From positions 1 through 38,323 of the IMG/VR virus record IMGVR_UViG_3300044952_000744: 38,323 nucleotides of DNA. One strand, 5' to 3'. Of this stretch, positions 8,050 through 15,642 are shown one piece after another. How positions within the stretch are numbered: the stretch's first letter is position 1; each line of letters starts with the position of its first letter. The notes under the pieces are model-generated. The model was not told the origin of the DNA. It saw only the letters and a program-made list of their open reading frames with translations, and did no database searches. Origin of the DNA: a virus. The translations under genes were made by a program, and so were the position numbers.

Positions 8050-8556
8050 GTGGAAAAATTAAATGAATTTATCGTTAAACAACTTAATGATAAGAAAGTT
8101 CAAAGATGGATTATTAAGGCAACTGACTTATTTACATTATGTAATAATATGGGAATTCTTGATGATGATGAACTCATGATTGATATTATTGAGTATTTGG
8201 AGAATAACGAAATTGATATTAATTTTATTGGTGGGGATGCGTTTTATAAAGATTTTACTCGACTTGAGAATAAAGTTAAAATGGGTAAAATGTTGAGAGG
8301 AAGTAAGACTGAAGTTCAACTGATGATTGAAAAAATAGATTCAATTAAAGTTCCTGAGAGACCTCAATGGTTAAATTCCTATATGGATGATGAAGAGGAA
8401 CCTAACGAGAATGAAATACGAGAAGATAATCATAACCAATACCAACGAATTAACGACATGATTATTCAAAAACTTCAAGACCAAGTTGAAAACGAACTAA
8501 CACCGACAATTGAAGAAATACAAGAAGAAATGAATAACGAATTAAATAACAATTAA
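8050..8556 (+). CDS. Acidic hypothetical protein, 168 aa (GTG start)
   Basis: The frame opens with GTG at 8050, one base after the previous stop, preceded by an AGGATTGTAGGG stretch that can serve as ribosome binding site. No ATG near the beginning fits better. The product is helical and acidic, especially after residue 110 (YMDDEEEPNENEIREDNHN), ending in a Glu/Asn-rich tail. I recognise no domain. An acidic, partly disordered tail would fit a protein-interaction adaptor, but that is only inference. Confidence 0.5.
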   Translation: MEKLNEFIVKQLNDKKVQRWIIKATDLFTLCNNMGILDDDELMIDIIEYLENNEIDINFIGGDAFYKDFTRLENKVKMGKMLRGSKTEVQLMIEKIDSIKVPERPQWLNSYMDDEEEPNENEIREDNHNQYQRINDMIIQKLQDQVENELTPTIEEIQEEMNNELNNN

Positions 8557-8562
8557 ATAACT

Positions 8563-8751
8563 ATGGCAAAATCTAAAAAAAGAGGCGGAGATAAAGCTCA
8601 CGCAAAAAAAGTGGCAGCAAGAACCCAAAAAATTAATGCTGAAAAAACCGCAATGCAAAACTTATTTAAAAAGTCAATGCAGGAACAAATGGAGGAGTTA
8701 AAAAAGAAATACGACGAGGATAAACTAAAAGAACAAATTCCAACCGTATAA
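8563..8751 (+). CDS. Small basic protein, 62 aa
   Basis: The 62-residue product begins MAKSKKRGGDKAHAKKVAAR, a strongly basic segment likely to bind nucleic acid or a polyanion, followed by a single amphipathic helix with many Lys/Glu pairs (QEQMEELKKKYDEDKLKEQ). It lies one base before the SbcC-like gene. No family is recognised. It could accompany the recombination ATPase on DNA, inferred from charge and position only. Confidence 0.5.
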   Translation: MAKSKKRGGDKAHAKKVAARTQKINAEKTAMQNLFKKSMQEQMEELKKKYDEDKLKEQIPTV

Positions 8752-8752
8752 A

Positions 8753-11131
8753 ATGACATGGGATTTATTCAATCCACAACCAACATTTAATTATAACCAT
8801 ATGAGCACCAAAATAGATGTATCTGCTTTGGAGAATCCCTACATCCAAGTCATTTGGGAGGATACTCCTGAAAACTTTACCCAAGAGAGAATTAAGTCGG
8901 TAAAGCAATACTTCATAAAGAAGTATAACTCCTCTAACATCAATGTTATCACTAAGGTGAAGACAACTGATGAGACCCAACAAACTGTTGATGTTTCTGT
9001 AAACATCATGGATAAAAATTATCAAAAGGAATTGATTAAATCATTACTTGAGTCTAAAGGGCAAGAACAACATTTAGACCAAGTTATGAACATTGACCTT
9101 GCGGTGGAGAACAGAATGGCGGCCAACGAAGTTGAGGTTACTCCATTCAAAAGATGGTATATCAAAAAGATTGAGTTCAGTAACTTTTTATCTTATGGTG
9201 ATAACCAAGTAATTGATTTTGAGAAATGTAATGGTATTACTGTTGTTGAGTCAGACCCACCTAATTTTGGTGGTAAGACTGTACTTACGGTGGACTTACT
9301 ATTGTTCTTGTTTTTTAACACCACTACGAAGACCCAGAAAGCAGAAGAAATCTTTAATAGGTTTACAGACTCTAACAAAGTTAGTGTTAAGGGTGACATC
9401 GTAATTGACGGTGAGGAATACATTATTGCTCGTCAGATTGAACGAAAGAAGTCCAAGGCTGGTGAATGGAATGTTAAAACAGAACTTGAGTTCTTCAAGA
9501 AACTTGCCGATGGTCAACTTCAAAACTTTACAGGAGAACAACGAAGAGAAACGGAAGACTTTATGAAGAAATCTATTGGAACAATGGATGACTTCTTAAT
9601 GACAATCGTAACAACAGCATCCAACCTTGAGGACTTATTGGAATCAAAACCAACCGCTCGTGGTCAAGTATTGAGTAGATTTTTGGGATTAGAGTTTCTT
9701 AAAAAGAAAGAAGAAACAGGTAAAGAAATTTATTCTGAATTTTCTAAAGGAATGATGTCCAATGTTTATAACACAGAGTCTTTGAAACAAGACAATGAAA
9801 CTTCTGGTGAAGAGATTATCCAAAAAAAGGATGAAATTAAAGAGATGACCAAAAACATTGGAGATGTTGATGAAAGACTTAAGAAAGGTCAAGATTACAA
9901 AGACAATTTACTTAATTCTAAGTTTGCGGATTTAGACCAAGAGTTGATTATTTTAAATCCAATTAAACTTCAGTCAGATATCTCAGACCTTGAAACTTCA
10001 AGTGATAGAATTAAAGGACAAATCAAAGAGATTAAAGTTGTTGAACCATCTGAATTTTACCACGAAGACAAACACGATGAGGTAAAACAGGAGATTAAGG
10101 AGTTGATTACCAAACAAGCGGAGAACAACGCAAAGATTAAAACTATTGAAGAACTTAAAAGTTCGGTTGATGGTGGAATCAAATGCGAACATTGTGGTAT
10201 TGAACTGATGAATGCAGCAATAACCAACGCAAAAATAGGTGAGCTTGCCGGTTTTATCACGCATAAAGGACAATTAGAGGGGTTAATGCGTGACTTAACC
10301 AGCAAAGAACAAGGATTTGTTAATCTTAAGAAAGACTTTGATGAGTATGAAAGAAACAAACTTATTAAGGAGAAACACGAACTATCTTTAGAAGCAAATG
10401 ACTTAAAACTTGAACAGGTTAAGGACAAACTTAGAAGGTATCAAGAAGTTCAGGACAAAATCAAAAAGAACAATGAGATTGATGGTCAATTAATTAAAGC
10501 TGGTTTGCGTATTGATGAATTGATTGGAGAGAAAAGAGGGTATGAGAAAATTCAAAATACCAACTCAACTCAAATTGAAAATCTTGAAGCACGTATTGAG
10601 AAAAACAATAGTGTTATTCTTAAGATTGCCGAGGAGTTTGAAAGAGAAAAGATTTATAAAATCTATGTGGACATCTATGGTAAGAACGGGATTAGTAAAA
10701 TCATTATGAAAACTATGATGCCATTAATCAACTCTGAACTTCAAAGGTTACTTCAGGACTCTTGTTTCTTTAACTTGGAGATTCGTATCAACGATAAGAA
10801 TGAGGTTGACTTCATAATGATTGATAATGGTACTGGTGTTGAAAAACCAATGACCGCAGGTTCAGGGTATGAAAAAACAATTGGAGCACTTGCCATTAGA
10901 GCGGTACTATCAAAAGTATGTTCATTACCAAAACCAAACATATCAGTGTATGATGAGACTTGGGGTAAAGTATCTAATGATAATCTTGAAATGGTTGGGG
11001 ATTTCTTTATGAAACTTAAAGACTATTTTGAAAAAATATTTGTGATTAGTCATAACCCACTAATTTCAAATTGGGCTGATAATGTGGTTAAAATTAATAA
11101 GACCGATAACATTTCAAAAGTCTCACAATAA
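8753..11131 (+). CDS. SbcC/Rad50-like recombination ATPase subunit (T4 gp46 counterpart)
   Basis: At 792 residues this is the SMC-type ATPase partner of the SbcD-like nuclease at 6050. The ATPase head starts near residue 133 (WYIKKIEFSNFLSYG). The P-loop is DPPNFGGKTV with Lys175. Long coiled coils flank a zinc hook, IKCEHCG with Cys478 and Cys481. Near the C terminus are the signature region SGYEKTIGALAIRAVL, the Walker B-type NISVYDETWG (Asp734, Glu735) and the switch histidine FVISHNPL. Two oddities stand out: about 132 extra residues precede the head, with no recognised fold, and the first P-loop glycine is replaced (PPNFGGKT rather than GxxGxGKS/T). The stop codon lies in the loop of a terminator hairpin. 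Confidence 0.85.
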   Translation: MTWDLFNPQPTFNYNHMSTKIDVSALENPYIQVIWEDTPENFTQERIKSVKQYFIKKYNSSNINVITKVKTTDETQQTVDVSVNIMDKNYQKELIKSLLESKGQEQHLDQVMNIDLAVENRMAANEVEVTPFKRWYIKKIEFSNFLSYGDNQVIDFEKCNGITVVESDPPNFGGKTVLTVDLLLFLFFNTTTKTQKAEEIFNRFTDSNKVSVKGDIVIDGEEYIIARQIERKKSKAGEWNVKTELEFFKKLADGQLQNFTGEQRRETEDFMKKSIGTMDDFLMTIVTTASNLEDLLESKPTARGQVLSRFLGLEFLKKKEETGKEIYSEFSKGMMSNVYNTESLKQDNETSGEEIIQKKDEIKEMTKNIGDVDERLKKGQDYKDNLLNSKFADLDQELIILNPIKLQSDISDLETSSDRIKGQIKEIKVVEPSEFYHEDKHDEVKQEIKELITKQAENNAKIKTIEELKSSVDGGIKCEHCGIELMNAAITNAKIGELAGFITHKGQLEGLMRDLTSKEQGFVNLKKDFDEYERNKLIKEKHELSLEANDLKLEQVKDKLRRYQEVQDKIKKNNEIDGQLIKAGLRIDELIGEKRGYEKIQNTNSTQIENLEARIEKNNSVILKIAEEFEREKIYKIYVDIYGKNGISKIIMKTMMPLINSELQRLLQDSCFFNLEIRINDKNEVDFIMIDNGTGVEKPMTAGSGYEKTIGALAIRAVLSKVCSLPKPNISVYDETWGKVSNDNLEMVGDFFMKLKDYFEKIFVISHNPLISNWADNVVKINKTDNISKVSQ

Positions 11132-11148
11132 TGTGGGACTTTTTTTTT
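11116..11148 (+). terminator. Intrinsic terminator of the recombination operon
   Basis: A 12-bp stem (11116-11127 with 11132-11143, one G-T pair) has a four-base loop at 11128-11131 and a run of T to 11148. The loop contains the TAA of the SbcC-like gene, so the 5' arm encodes the last residues of the protein. Confidence 0.8.
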
Positions 11149-11177
11149 GGATATTATGAAACATTGTCTTATCTTTG
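11147..11177 (+). promoter_or_regulatory. Bacteroidota-type promoter (TTG-N20-TATCTTTG)
   Basis: TTG at 11147-11149 and TATCTTTG at 11170-11177 are 20 bases apart. The TTG is formed by the last T residues of the preceding terminator. The next start codon, 11196, follows after 18 bases, leaving a short leader. It drives the nuclease-like gene and possibly the sigma factor operon. Confidence 0.6.
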
Positions 11178-11195
11178 CTCGTATAACAATAGACT

Positions 11196-11687
11196 ATGGA
11201 AGAAAGAATATATGAAGAGATTAAAACAATGGACAATCCGTTGAATGTTTTATTGGGGTTGATTAATCAATTAAAGAATGATAATGGGTTTACCCAAGAT
11301 GTTTTAACACCAGGATTTTTAAAAGAATGGATAATCTCTGAGATTTTAGGGCATAGATGTCATAAGACTAAACATGGTCCTGACGCAACTTCGTTAGAGG
11401 GTGATAAAAAATATGAATACTTGTCTTGTAAACAAGGTGGTAGTTTCCAATTAGACAGAATCCACAAAGATAATCTTCATCGTATTGAAAGAAACGATGA
11501 GTTTTTTTTCGCATCATTCAATAAAGAAAGTGGACTTGTTTGTGAAAAAATATGGAAATGTGAAACAAGTATAGTGTTGGAAGAGGCTAAGGTTAAAATT
11601 GAAAATATGAGTAAATCTTCAAATCACATTTCATTCAGTGAAAAATGGGTTAAAGATAATTGTGAAATTGTTTATTCGTTAAGATAA
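11196..11687 (+). CDS. Candidate nuclease of restriction-endonuclease type, 163 aa
   Basis: The central part reads HRCHKTKHGPDATSLEG then KKYEYLSCKQGGSFQLDRI and RIERNDEFFFASF. A Pro-Asp followed by an acidic strand and a Lys, then a GGSFQ segment, resembles PD-(D/E)XK enzymes. However, the usual Glu-x-Lys spacing is not clean (EYLSCK), so the active site assignment is tentative. The protein is soluble, with a helical N terminus and Cys/His residues that could also bind metal. It stands alone behind its own promoter, between a terminator and the sigma operon. A homing or restriction-like nuclease, or a host-DNA degrading enzyme, would fit a phage. Confidence 0.4.
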   Translation: MEERIYEEIKTMDNPLNVLLGLINQLKNDNGFTQDVLTPGFLKEWIISEILGHRCHKTKHGPDATSLEGDKKYEYLSCKQGGSFQLDRIHKDNLHRIERNDEFFFASFNKESGLVCEKIWKCETSIVLEEAKVKIENMSKSSNHISFSEKWVKDNCEIVYSLR

Positions 11688-11703
11688 TTTCAAAAATTAT
11701 TCA

Positions 11704-11711
11704 TATCTTTG
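11704..11711 (+). promoter_or_regulatory. TATCTTTG -7 box upstream of the sigma operon
   Basis: TATCTTTG matches TAnnTTTG exactly and lies 20 bases before the ATG at 11732. No TTG occurs at the expected -33 distance. It would allow separate transcription of the DUF6576-tailed protein and sigma factor genes. Confidence 0.45.
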
Positions 11712-11731
11712 TATAAATTATAATAATTAAT

Positions 11732-12259
11732 ATGACTAACTACTTATTAACCGTAATCGGTTTTTTTGAATCAGAACAAGATTGTAGACAAATTGCTCTA
11801 TCAATTACACCAATTGTAGATTCCCCTAATTTAAAATTTCAGTATTCTAAAGGTGTTATGTTATATCACTTTGCGTCTGAGGTTGCTAAAATTGAATTGT
11901 TTGACTACATAACAGGTGTGTTATATGGTATTTCGGATTCATTTATTTTAACAGAGATGTCTGACAAAGTGTCAGTGTCGTTACCTGAGGAGGCGAAAAA
12001 AAATTTATTTGACTTGGAGAGTCCTACAGGGGATGTTAATATGAGATTAGAGATGTCTCGTATTAAAAATAATTTGGATTTTATGGAAGAATTTGAAGAA
12101 GAGGAAGATGAAGAAGTTATGGCACAATTTTGGTTAAATTTAAAAGACAAACTTAAAGAACCGTCTTTAGACCAAATATTAGATAAGATATGTTGTGATG
12201 GTGTAAGTTCATTAACAGCGTTTGAAAAAGAAATTTTAGAAACATACAGTAAAAAATAA
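11732..12259 (+). CDS. Protein with DUF6576-like C-terminal tail, upstream of sigma factor
   Basis: The 175-residue protein has three parts. The N-terminal domain of about 90 residues (MTNYLLTVIGFFESEQDCRQ) has no family I recognise. Next is a very acidic linker (EEFEEEEDEEV, about residues 113-123). The C-terminal tail of about 30 residues (LDQILDKICCDGVSSLTAFE and following) closely matches the short DUF6576-type motif found at the C termini of many Bacteroidota proteins. The gene ends 3 bases before the sigma factor ATG, so the two are co-expressed. A link to sigma activity, for example as a modulator, is a reasonable inference from the pairing. The tail itself is evidence for a Bacteroidota host. 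Confidence 0.55.
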   Translation: MTNYLLTVIGFFESEQDCRQIALSITPIVDSPNLKFQYSKGVMLYHFASEVAKIELFDYITGVLYGISDSFILTEMSDKVSVSLPEEAKKNLFDLESPTGDVNMRLEMSRIKNNLDFMEEFEEEEDEEVMAQFWLNLKDKLKEPSLDQILDKICCDGVSSLTAFEKEILETYSKK

Positions 12260-12262
12260 AAT

Positions 12263-13060
12263 ATGAAAGAAAAATCGTCAATTCCAATTAATCAAGAAGA
12301 AATTAGTCACTATCTTAAAGACCTTAGGAAATTAAGAGTTATGACACCTGAAAGAGAAAGAGAGTTAGCAGAAATAATGCTATCGGAAAATGTAACCGAA
12401 AAACAAACAAAAGAGATTCAAAAAGAGTTGTTAGAGGGTAATTTACGTTTTGTAATTACTGTGAGTAAACAATATCAAAATCAAGGGTTAGAACTATCTG
12501 ATTTAATTGCCGAAGGTAATCTTGGATTAATGAAAGCAATTGAGAATTTTGATTGGTCTAAAAGACTGAGATTTATTTCTTATGCTGTTTGGTGGGTTAG
12601 ACAATCTATTTTACAATCATTAAATGAAAATGCTAGAACTATTCGTCTACCTGTTAATGTGGTTCAAGAACTTCATAGGGCCAAAAAAGATTTGGAAAGG
12701 GCTGGTATTGAATTACCTGAAAAGTTTGTGAATTTACCATATACCGTTAATTTAGATAATCCATTGAATGAAGATGGAGATACATTGTTGGATATATTAA
12801 ACAACCCTAATGCTGAATTGGCAGATGCTGGATTATCTAGTGAAGATACTTTAAAAGATAAACTGTTTTCTATGTTAGATGTTTTAGATGGACGAGAAAA
12901 ATTGATAATTCAAGACTATTTTGGGTTATCGGGTTCAACAAGAACATTGGAAGATATTGGGAATGATTTTGATTTAACTAAAGAAAGAGTTCGGCAGATT
13001 AAAGAAAAAGCTCTCAGAAAATTAAGAAATGAGACGGCAATTTTATTTGACTACTTATAA
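12263..13060 (+). CDS. Phage-encoded RpoD-like sigma-70 factor
   Basis: The 265-residue protein is a complete group-1/2 style sigma factor. A short region 1.2 (ISHYLKDLRKLRVMTPERER) is followed by region 2 at about 58-118 with NLRFVITVSKQYQNQGLELS, DLIAEGNLGLMKAIENFD and ISYAVWWVRQSILQ. Region 4 at about 230-257 carries TLEDIGNDFDLTKERVRQIK. It matches the compact Bacteroidota RpoD almost phrase by phrase, including LENPNAE-like ILNNPNAELAD. The stretch between RLPVNVV and the following DNPLNEDGD is shorter than in the host protein and does not read as a normal region 3.1. It probably redirects host RNA polymerase to phage promoters, as T4 gp55 does by a different fold. Confidence 0.88.
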   Translation: MKEKSSIPINQEEISHYLKDLRKLRVMTPERERELAEIMLSENVTEKQTKEIQKELLEGNLRFVITVSKQYQNQGLELSDLIAEGNLGLMKAIENFDWSKRLRFISYAVWWVRQSILQSLNENARTIRLPVNVVQELHRAKKDLERAGIELPEKFVNLPYTVNLDNPLNEDGDTLLDILNNPNAELADAGLSSEDTLKDKLFSMLDVLDGREKLIIQDYFGLSGSTRTLEDIGNDFDLTKERVRQIKEKALRKLRNETAILFDYL

Positions 13061-13068
13061 ATTGATGT

Positions 13069-13097
13069 AAAGGGTGTATTTATTTAATACACCTTTT
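13069..13097 (+). terminator. Intrinsic terminator after the sigma factor gene
   Basis: A 12-bp stem (13069-13080 with 13086-13097, one G-T pair) encloses a five-base loop. The T run is short and broken (TTTTATATTTT). It begins 8 bases after the sigma stop codon. Confidence 0.75.
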
Positions 13098-13129
13098 ATA
13101 TTTTAATAATAAATTTAAATCAAATTAAT

Positions 13130-13414
13130 ATGAAAAAATTTTTAGAAAACAACTTCACAGTAATTATTTTAGTGATTGCCGTATTAGGATTCTTCAAAAG
13201 TTGCGGAGATTCAAGAGAAATAAAATCAATTAAAAAAGAAATTGAGGCAATCAAAGATTCAACATACACCAAACAAGAATTAAACATTCAATTACAAATA
13301 TCAGGACTTGAGGCGGAAAAAAGAATGATTCAGGCTACTGATAGAAAACTTATTGATGTTAGAAGACAAACTGAAATTGAGAATGAAATAAAAAAATTAA
13401 ACACAAAAAAATAA
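13130..13414 (+). CDS. Membrane-anchored coiled-coil protein, 94 aa
   Basis: Residues 9-23 form one membrane span (FTVIILVIAVLGFFKSCG), and the rest is a Lys/Glu coiled coil (EIKSIKKEIEAIKDSTYTKQ) with a basic end. A Cys follows the span, but FKSC is a poor lipobox, so lipidation is doubtful. The layout resembles inner-membrane spanins or small phage membrane scaffolds. It overlaps the next membrane protein gene by one base (TAATG) and sits four genes upstream of the spanin-like pair, so a lysis role is plausible. Confidence 0.5.
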   Translation: MKKFLENNFTVIILVIAVLGFFKSCGDSREIKSIKKEIEAIKDSTYTKQELNIQLQISGLEAEKRMIQATDRKLIDVRRQTEIENEIKKLNTKK

Positions 13415-14148
13415 TGAATTGGTTCCAAAGGAATTTTAAAACAATAATATACATTTCATTCTTGGTTCCAATATTGACCGTTGCGTTTGTGTCAATTTCC
13501 CATGTAACGAAATGGTATGGATTATCTAATCCTTTTAGTTGGGCAATTTACTTATCAATTGGTATTGAAATTGCTGCGTTGTCAGCATTGGCCGCAATAT
13601 CTGCTCAGATGGGGAAAAAAGTGTATTTCCCATTTGGTATTGTTACTTTAATCCAATTTATAGGTAATATATTTTTTGCATACCAATATATTGATATTAA
13701 TAGTCAAGCGTTTAAAGATTGGGTTGATTTAGTTGACCCACTAGTTAGTTTTCTTGGAGTTGGAGATATTTCGGGGCACAAAAGATTTTTAGCGTTATTT
13801 TCAGGGGGAATGTTACCTTTAATTTCACTTTCATTCTTACACATGTTAGTTAAATTTGAAGAAGAAGATAAAAAAAAATTACCGATAGAAACTCCAACAA
13901 TAGATATTGAAGCTCTAAGTCTCCAAGCGGGAAAAATGGAAGGAGAAATTGAAAACCAAAAGTATACACCAACTGAGGATGATTTAAAAAGACTTGAGGA
14001 AGAGTTAGTGAAATTAAACCAACAAAAGTTTGGTTCGCTTGAAGGTCCCATAGGGAACGATGGACCCGATGATTCAACATTAACCACTTCAGAAGAAATA
14101 AATGGGACTGAAAAAAAAGTCTTGAGTTATTCAAAAAGAAATGATTGA
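13414..14148 (+). CDS. Polytopic membrane protein upstream of the amidase
   Basis: The 244-residue protein has four hydrophobic segments: about 9-30, 42-63, 70-92 and 125-147. The cytoplasmic-type C-terminal half is charged and includes a predicted helix (DDLKRLEEELVKLNQQ). A basic N terminus (NWFQRNFK) favours an inside start. It overlaps the amidase gene by 8 bases. No family is certain. In this position it is a holin candidate, although it is larger than most holins and the long soluble tail is unusual. An alternative is a membrane sensor or exclusion protein. Confidence 0.45.
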   Translation: MNWFQRNFKTIIYISFLVPILTVAFVSISHVTKWYGLSNPFSWAIYLSIGIEIAALSALAAISAQMGKKVYFPFGIVTLIQFIGNIFFAYQYIDINSQAFKDWVDLVDPLVSFLGVGDISGHKRFLALFSGGMLPLISLSFLHMLVKFEEEDKKKLPIETPTIDIEALSLQAGKMEGEIENQKYTPTEDDLKRLEEELVKLNQQKFGSLEGPIGNDGPDDSTLTTSEEINGTEKKVLSYSKRND

Positions 14149-14746
14149 TATCCAAAAATATGGAAACTTCAAACCTACGGGTAAACAAAAGAAAAAAAAA
14201 CAAATAATCCTATGTCATACATCAAGGGAGGTTAAAGAATATTTAACTTCCCTTAAACTTAGGTATAATGGGAAATTTGATAAGATACCCAATTACATTA
14301 TTACAAGAGAAGGTAAAATTTTACAACTACTCTCTGACGATTCACACACCAATTTTTTTCAAGAATCTAACATTAACAGGAATTCTATAATTATATGTTT
14401 AGAGAATTTAGGATGGTTAGAAAAGAAACCTTTAACCAACTATTATATTAACTGGAAAGGAAGTATTTATAATCAACAGGTTTACGAGAAAAAATGGAGA
14501 GATTACTTTTTTTGGCAACCCTATACAGATTTACAGATTAAATCAACTGCGGATTTGTGTAACCAATTAATTAGTGATTATAAAATAGATAAAAGATGTA
14601 TTGGTCATAATGTAAAAATTGACGGTATTTCCGAGTTTGAAGGGATTGTTACAAGAAGTAATTTTAATTCAAACTTTACTGACCTAAACCCATCATTTAA
14701 TTTTGAAACCTTTAGAAAATTTTTAGAAAATGAGCAATTTGCATAA
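14141..14746 (+). CDS. N-acetylmuramoyl-L-alanine amidase-like endolysin
   Basis: This 201-residue protein resembles the zinc amidase (Amidase_2/PGRP-like) fold. The first strand ends ILCHTSREVKEYL with His26, the usual first zinc ligand. It continues with PNYIITREGKILQLL, DSHTNFF (His69) and SIIICLENLGWLE, matching the family order of a tyrosine-type strand, a His site and an I-G-hydrophobic-E/N site. CIGHNV (His about 148) follows. The last ligand region is diverged (VTRSNFNSNFTDLNPSFNFE, with an Asp-Leu-Asn-Pro in place of the usual Asp-Pro-Gly). It would cut the bond between N-acetylmuramic acid and L-alanine in host peptidoglycan. No signal peptide is present, so release would need a holin. 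Confidence 0.65.
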   Translation: MIDIQKYGNFKPTGKQKKKKQIILCHTSREVKEYLTSLKLRYNGKFDKIPNYIITREGKILQLLSDDSHTNFFQESNINRNSIIICLENLGWLEKKPLTNYYINWKGSIYNQQVYEKKWRDYFFWQPYTDLQIKSTADLCNQLISDYKIDKRCIGHNVKIDGISEFEGIVTRSNFNSNFTDLNPSFNFETFRKFLENEQFA

Positions 14747-15296
14747 CGAAAGATACGATGAAATTAAATCTCTATTAAAGAGGTCTAAATTATTGTTTGA
14801 ACAACAAGTTAATGTTGGCGCGGATGTTGAAAGTAGAATACAACAAGATGCCGAATATGAAACAGCCGACAAAGAAGTTGAGAATGGTGAGAATCCAACT
14901 CAAAAAGATAAAACCCAAAAATACAGAATTTCTGGTGGTATACTAGCTTTACATGGTAAAGATAGAAGTGAATTAGATATTACATCTGATGAAAAAATTG
15001 CATTCCAAGAAACTATGGACGAGTTTGTTAATGAGGTTTCTGACTTAGCAGATTTTAATACATTAAATGTTTACCAAAATAATGTAGAGTGGTCAGGTAA
15101 GCTTATAGATGATGACATTGAATTTAGTTTATCAATAGGTGAGAATAGTGGAATATACATCAATGGAACCATGATTAAAGTTGATGAAGATTTTTTAACC
15201 ACATTAAATAAATTACAACAATTTTACCAAAAATTTAAATCTAAGTGGGGTAAAGTACTTGCTAATAGAAAGAAAACTAAAGAATCACCACAATAA
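14730..15296 (+). CDS. Probable virion/prohead-associated protein with tag-like N terminus
   Basis: The 188-residue protein starts MSNLHNERYDEIKSLLKRSK and then LLFEQQ, a basic helix ending in Phe-Glu with the form hydrophobic-x-Glu one residue earlier (LFE). This resembles T4 capsid-targeting sequences cut by prohead protease. The next part is charged and likely unstructured (about 30-65), followed by a mixed alpha/beta domain with a helical end. It overlaps the amidase gene by 17 bases. No family is recognised. A prohead-associated role is inferred from the N terminus and from similar starts at 17097, 22883, 29977, 35194, 36282 and 36633. Confidence 0.45.
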   Translation: MSNLHNERYDEIKSLLKRSKLLFEQQVNVGADVESRIQQDAEYETADKEVENGENPTQKDKTQKYRISGGILALHGKDRSELDITSDEKIAFQETMDEFVNEVSDLADFNTLNVYQNNVEWSGKLIDDDIEFSLSIGENSGIYINGTMIKVDEDFLTTLNKLQQFYQKFKSKWGKVLANRKKTKESPQ

Positions 15297-15306
15297 TTTA
15301 TTAATT

Positions 15307-15642
15307 ATGAAAGATAATAAAGAAACCATTTTATTAATCATCGTTATTGTATTGGTCGCTTGGAACATTTTTAATACAAATAGTATTAAAACTGATGTTA
15401 AGTCTTACAAGGAAAAAATAGAAAACATCCAAATAGAGGTAGACTCTGTTCAGGTTGTAAATAAAAAAATTGAGGATAAAGTTTTTGAGGTGAAAGAAAA
15501 TGTAAATAATATTACAAAAGAAATTCATCACATTGATAATAATTTAACAATAGTAAAAGAAAAAACAAATGAGAAAGTTAATAATGTTAATAACTTTGGT
15601 AATGTTGAGCTGGAGCAGTTACTCACAGCAAGATACAACTAA
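15307..15642 (+). CDS. Inner-membrane coiled-coil protein, i-spanin-like
   Basis: The start is the ATG at 15307; an in-frame TTG at 15259 would overlap the previous gene needlessly. The 111-residue protein has one membrane span near the N terminus (TILLIIVIVLVAWNIF) and then a long coiled coil (about 28-95) with heptads of Ile, Val and Asn. This is the layout of inner-membrane spanins, which join a partner to disrupt the outer membrane in Gram-negative hosts. The next gene starts 74 bases before this one ends in another frame, reminiscent of nested Rz/Rz1 pairs. Confidence 0.5.
   Translation: MKDNKETILLIIVIVLVAWNIFNTNSIKTDVKSYKEKIENIQIEVDSVQVVNKKIEDKVFEVKENVNNITKEIHHIDNNLTIVKEKTNEKVNNVNNFGNVELEQLLTARYN

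Noticed and set aside
10057-10428. Reverse-strand open frame of 123 codons
   Set aside because: It lies entirely inside the SbcC-like coding sequence in a Ser/Leu-rich antisense frame of Lys/Glu-rich coiled coil, a common shadow pattern.
12263-13060. T4 gp55-type late sigma factor
   Set aside because: The protein is a complete RpoD-like sigma factor with canonical regions 2 and 4 and is much longer than gp55.
13130-13414. Lipoprotein (Cys after hydrophobic segment)
   Set aside because: The sequence before the Cys, FFKSC, does not fit a lipobox (Lys at -2, Phe at -3).
13704-14087. Reverse-strand open frame of 127 codons
   Set aside because: Antisense to the 244-residue membrane protein, with Ser/Phe/Pro-rich shadow composition and no own spacing signals.
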